From Candidatus Berkelbacteria bacterium CG_4_9_14_3_um_filter_39_23 (GTDB taxonomy: Bacteria; Patescibacteriota; UBA1384; GWA2-35-9; CG2-30-39-44), in the NCBI GenBank assembly GCA_002789815.1, contig PFTZ01000084.1, forward strand, positions 1 to 14,297: a DNA stretch of 14,297 nt. The letters run 5' to 3'. Of the stretch, positions 11,844-14,297 are shown in pieces. The stretch's first letter is position 1, and each line of letters opens with the position of its first letter. The position numbers and the translations under genes are program-made. The notes under the pieces were generated by a model that was given only the letters and a program-made list of their open reading frames with translations, did not search any database and had not been told where the DNA came from.

Positions 11844-14075
11844 ATGAATTTATCATCAAAATATGAGCCGAAAAATTCTGAGGCGAAAATTTATGCTCAG
11901 TGGGAAAAGGCGGATATTTTTACGCCAAAAGGAAACGGTCAGCCGTTTTCAATTGTCATTCCTCCGCCCAATATCACGGGTTCGCTTCATATGGGGCACG
12001 CGCTCAATAATACTTGTCAAGATGTTTTAGTTCGCTCTGCCCGCATGCAAGGCAGAAAAGTGGTGTGGATTCCGGGCACAGATCACGCGGGAATTGCCAC
12101 GCAAAATGTAGTGGAGAAAATGCTCAAAAAGCAAGGCAAAAGTCGGCACGATTTAGGGCGCGCTGAATTTGTCAAAGAAGTCTGGCGCTGGCAAAAAGAA
12201 TACGAGGGCAAGATTTTAGGTCAACTTAAAAAGCTGGGTTGTTCGCTCGACTGGAGTCGTTTGGTTTTTACTTTGGATGAAAATTACGAAAGGGCGGTGC
12301 TCCACGCGTTTGAGCATTATTATCAAAAAGGTTTAATTTATCAGGGCGAAAGGGTAATTAACTGGTGCGCCCGATGCGCTTCCTCGCTGTCCGACCTTGA
12401 AGTAGAAAACAAAGAGCAATCAGGTAAGCTGTATTTTATTAAATATCCCTTGCAATCTCAAATCTCAAATCTTAAATCTCAAAGCTTGTCCCGAGCGAAG
12501 TTGAAGGATGACAATTTAAAATTTAAAATTTATAATTTCATCACAGTGGCGACGACCAGACCAGAGACCATGCTGGGCGACACAGCAGTGGCAGTTAATC
12601 CAAAAGACAAAAGATACGCGAAATTGATTGGCGCGCAAGTTATCTTGCCACTCACCAATAGGAAAATTCCGATTGTGGCAGATGGGGCGGTTGACGACAA
12701 ATTTGGCACTGGCGCGGTCAAGGTGACACCAGCGCATAGTTTTGTTGATTTTGAAATTAGCGTCAGGCACAATTTGGCTAAGATTAAAATTATTGACGAG
12801 CGAGGACGGATTAACGACCGGGCGCCAGAGAAATATCAAGGGATGAAAGCGCGCGAGGCGCGCGAGGCAGTGATTTTAGATTTGGAGCAGGCAGGATTTT
12901 TGGAAAAAGTTGAGGATTATGATATGGTTTTACCTTTATGTTCTCGTTGTGAGAGGGTGGTGGAACCTTTGCTTTCGAGCCAATGGTTTTTGAAAATGGC
13001 TGAGCTGAAAAAGCCAGCGATAGAAGCGATTAAAGCTGGCAAAATCAAATTTACTCCCAAACGATATGAAAAAATTTGTTTAAATTGGCTGGAAAAATCT
13101 TATGACTGGTGTATTTCTCGGCAGTTGTGGTGGGGGCACCGTTTGCCGGTTTGGCAAACGAAAGTAAACAGTAAAAATGAAAAAGTAAAAATTTTTATCG
13201 GATTGGAAAAACCGCAGGGAGAGGGGTGGACGCAATCCGAGGATGTGCTGGATACTTGGTTTTCGTCAGCGTTATGGTCGTTTGCCACGCTTGGCTGGAC
13301 TGGTGAGCGAACAGCCGAAACCGCGGATTTGCGAGAATTTCATCCTACTTCGGTGTTGTCAACCGGCCGCGATATTATTTTTCTCTGGGTAGGCAGGATG
13401 ATTTTTTCCTCGCTTGAATTTTTAGGCGAGATTCCGTTTGAAAAAGTTTATATTCACCCCACGGTGTTAAACGAAAAAGGGCAACGGATGTCCAAGTCGC
13501 TGGGGACTGGGATTGATCCACTGGTTTTGATTGACAGATACGGAGCGGACGCGGTGCGTTTTGGCTTAATGTATCAAAATACCGGAGTTCAAGATCTAAA
13601 ATTTTCCGAGTCAGCGATTGTCGCCAGCCAGAAGTTTTGCAATAAGGTGTGGAATATTGCCAGATTTATTGGGATAAATTTAGAAACTTCAAATTCCAAA
13701 AACCAAATTCTAAATAGATTCCAAAAACCAAATCCTAGAACCCAAAGCGACAAAGAAATTTTAGTAAAACTTGCCAAGGTAAAATTACAAGTAGCCAAAG
13801 ATTTGGAAAAGTTTGAATTTGGCAAAGTGGCGCATTTGCTTTATGATTTTATCTGGCATAATTTAGCAGACACATATTTAGAAAATTCTAAAAAACAGAT
13901 GCAAGATAAAAAATTGAAAGCCAATACAGAGGAGATTCTAATTTACCTTCTGGTTGAATCACTTAAAATGCTTCACCCTTTTATCCCGTTTATCACCGAA
14001 GAAATTTGGAGTAAATTGTATGAGGAAAAATTAGTCAGTCAGCCAATGATTGCTGATAGACTTATTATGAAATAA
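11844..14075 (+). CDS. valS: Valyl-tRNA synthetase with repeat-derived insertions
   Basis: It charges tRNA-Val in the cytoplasm. Class I signatures are PPPNITGSLHMGHAL (HIGH at 49-52) and RMSKS (548-552). The CP1 editing domain shows TTRPETMLGDTAVAV (237-251) and GTGAVKVTPAHSFVDFEI (288-305). Cys pairs at 175/178 and 366/369 could hold zinc. DVLDTWFSSALW and GRDIIFLWVGRM are typical of ValRS. Three low-complexity segments interrupt conserved blocks: residues about 204-231, 440-450 and 614-635; each corresponds to repeat-like DNA. The protein is 743 residues and stops about 24 residues after the conserved TEEIW. It therefore lacks the rest of the anticodon-binding region and the C-terminal coiled coil of E. 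coli (951) or Thermus (862) ValRS. No ribosome binding site precedes the ATG. Confidence 0.95.
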   Translation: MNLSSKYEPKNSEAKIYAQWEKADIFTPKGNGQPFSIVIPPPNITGSLHMGHALNNTCQDVLVRSARMQGRKVVWIPGTDHAGIATQNVVEKMLKKQGKSRHDLGRAEFVKEVWRWQKEYEGKILGQLKKLGCSLDWSRLVFTLDENYERAVLHAFEHYYQKGLIYQGERVINWCARCASSLSDLEVENKEQSGKLYFIKYPLQSQISNLKSQSLSRAKLKDDNLKFKIYNFITVATTRPETMLGDTAVAVNPKDKRYAKLIGAQVILPLTNRKIPIVADGAVDDKFGTGAVKVTPAHSFVDFEISVRHNLAKIKIIDERGRINDRAPEKYQGMKAREAREAVILDLEQAGFLEKVEDYDMVLPLCSRCERVVEPLLSSQWFLKMAELKKPAIEAIKAGKIKFTPKRYEKICLNWLEKSYDWCISRQLWWGHRLPVWQTKVNSKNEKVKIFIGLEKPQGEGWTQSEDVLDTWFSSALWSFATLGWTGERTAETADLREFHPTSVLSTGRDIIFLWVGRMIFSSLEFLGEIPFEKVYIHPTVLNEKGQRMSKSLGTGIDPLVLIDRYGADAVRFGLMYQNTGVQDLKFSESAIVASQKFCNKVWNIARFIGINLETSNSKNQILNRFQKPNPRTQSDKEILVKLAKVKLQVAKDLEKFEFGKVAHLLYDFIWHNLADTYLENSKKQMQDKKLKANTEEILIYLLVESLKMLHPFIPFITEEIWSKLYEEKLVSQPMIADRLIMK
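12453..12536. repeat. 84-bp in-frame repeat insertion 1 in valS
   Basis: Three repeat types lie end to end. First are four tandem 7-mers AATCTCA, one with a single change (12454-12481). Then comes an imperfect palindromic element bounded by TTGTC/GACAA (12486-12514), whose reverse complement starts GTCATCCTTCAACTTCGCTC. Last is an AT filler with repeated AATTTAAA blocks (12513-12539). It encodes residues about 204-231 between YFIKYPL and FITVATTRPETMLG, where ValRS proteins normally have only a few residues. The length is a multiple of three. Confidence 0.7.
13140..13191. repeat. Hairpin plus 22-bp repeat insertion 2 in valS
   Basis: A perfect 8-bp inverted repeat with 5-base loop (CGTTTGCC 13140-13147, GGCAAACG 13153-13160) is followed 9 bases later by the 22-bp A-rich repeat (13170-13191), identical to 9683-9704. 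The repeat encodes the Lys/Asn-rich stretch around residues 440-450, between HRLPVWQ and the DVLDTWFSS block. Confidence 0.75.
13693..13745. repeat. 16-bp direct repeat insertion 3 in valS
   Basis: ATTCCAAAAACCAAAT occurs identically at 13693-13708 and 13718-13733 (25-bp period), within a C/A-rich stretch that runs on to about 13745. It encodes an Asn/Gln/Ser/Lys-rich stretch (residues about 614-635) between the catalytic core and the anticodon-binding helices starting at KEILVKLAKVK. Confidence 0.7.
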
Positions 14076-14080
14076 GTCTA
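14057..14080 (+). repeat. Perfect palindrome spanning the valS stop codon
   Basis: TAGACTTATT (14057-14066) and AATAAGTCTA (14071-14080) pair perfectly around a 4-base loop. The TAA stop at 14073-14075 is in the right arm. No T-run follows, so it is not a standard terminator. It encodes the last residues of this shortened ValRS. Confidence 0.6.
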
Positions 14081-14172
14081 ATGAAAGAATTTACACGACT
14101 TACGCAAGATTTTTATCAAACGGATTCTTGGTGCCATTCTCTGCTTTGCCTGCCAGCCCTGTCTCGTTTCTG

Positions 14173-14297
14173 TGTCATCCTCAACCAAAAGCCCCTTTGT
14201 CATCCTCAACCGAAAGCCAAGCGCTTCGGATTGGGGATCCATCCCCTCCCGTCATCCCGCACTTGATGCGGGATCCAGATAAAACGACTGGATTCCC
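14173..14297. repeat. Cluster of palindromic dispersed repeats
   Basis: Two near-identical units TGTCATCCTCAACCRAAAGCC lie at 14173-14193 and 14198-14218 with a 25-bp period. The second folds with CGCTTCGGATTGGGGAT. Next comes GTCATCCCGCACTTGATGCG (14251-14270), containing a perfect 8-bp hairpin (14254-14261 with 14267-14274). Finally GGGATCCAG (14270-14278) can pair with CTGGATTCCC (14288-14297). This style of GTCATCCCGC...GCGGGATCCAG element is a widespread intergenic palindromic repeat in bacteria. I see no gene in 14076-14297. Confidence 0.7.

Noticed and set aside
12454..12481. CRISPR-like array
   Set aside because: The units are 7 bp and directly adjacent without spacers; there are no 25-40 bp repeats with unique spacers and no cas genes in the window.
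3174..14075. Recoded UGA (genetic code 25), as in Gracilibacteria
   Set aside because: No in-frame UGA occurs within the conserved proteins, whose glycines at conserved sites are read without recoding; the standard code explains all genes.
14081..14266. 61-codon frame after valS
   Set aside because: It runs through the tandem palindromic repeats, and its sequence reflects those repeats (CHPQPKAKRFGL and the like).

Overview
The window looks like a piece of a small-genome, AT-rich bacterium, most plausibly a member of the Candidate Phyla Radiation (Patescibacteria). This is inference. It rests on the compact single-copy housekeeping genes, a RodZ-like membrane protein next to recA, a pyruvate,water dikinase-type PEP synthase, a death-on-curing toxin module, a shortened ValRS, and AT-rich 'filler' repeats between and inside genes. 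The standard code fits: the large genes have no in-frame UGA, and UGA stops the small ORF at 2830-3030. No rRNA, tRNA or CRISPR array was seen.

Layout. 1-1985: an accessory segment with a 68-residue XRE repressor and a 424-residue membrane-anchored propeller-like protein, both on the plus strand, bracketed by inverted copies of a 22-bp repeat (1-22 and 1839-1860). 2010-2744: a minus-strand toxin-antitoxin operon (helix-turn-helix antitoxin, then Doc/Fic toxin) with a consensus promoter overlapped by an inverted-repeat operator. 2763-3100: a GC-richer plus-strand unit with its own promoter, ribosome binding site and terminator, encoding a 66-residue two-helix membrane protein. 3174-11648: a long minus-strand series in the transcription order rnj (RNase J), ftsK, rodZ-like, recA, ppsA. 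11844-14075: valS on the plus strand, divergent from rnj. 14076-14297: a cluster of palindromic dispersed repeats. The sequence both begins and ends inside repeats, so it may be a contig broken at multicopy elements.

How the genes work together. The rnj-ftsK-rodZ-recA order resembles a trimmed version of the Bacillus locus rnjB...spoIIIE...ymfM-pgsA-cinA-recA, and links RNA turnover, chromosome segregation, cell shape and recombination. ppsA follows recA and is probably cotranscribed; it would feed PEP into central carbon metabolism. The rnj/valS intergenic region holds two face-to-face promoters whose -35 boxes overlap by one base. The predicted rnj mRNA starts on a stem-loop, a plausible autoregulatory feature for a 5'-dependent RNase.

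The most unusual signal is in valS. Three in-frame stretches are built from the same kinds of repeat found between genes, including a 22-bp segment identical to the ftsK promoter region. A second theme is very short or absent 5' leaders: predicted start sites for xre, the antitoxin and valS fall on or within a few bases of the start codon.
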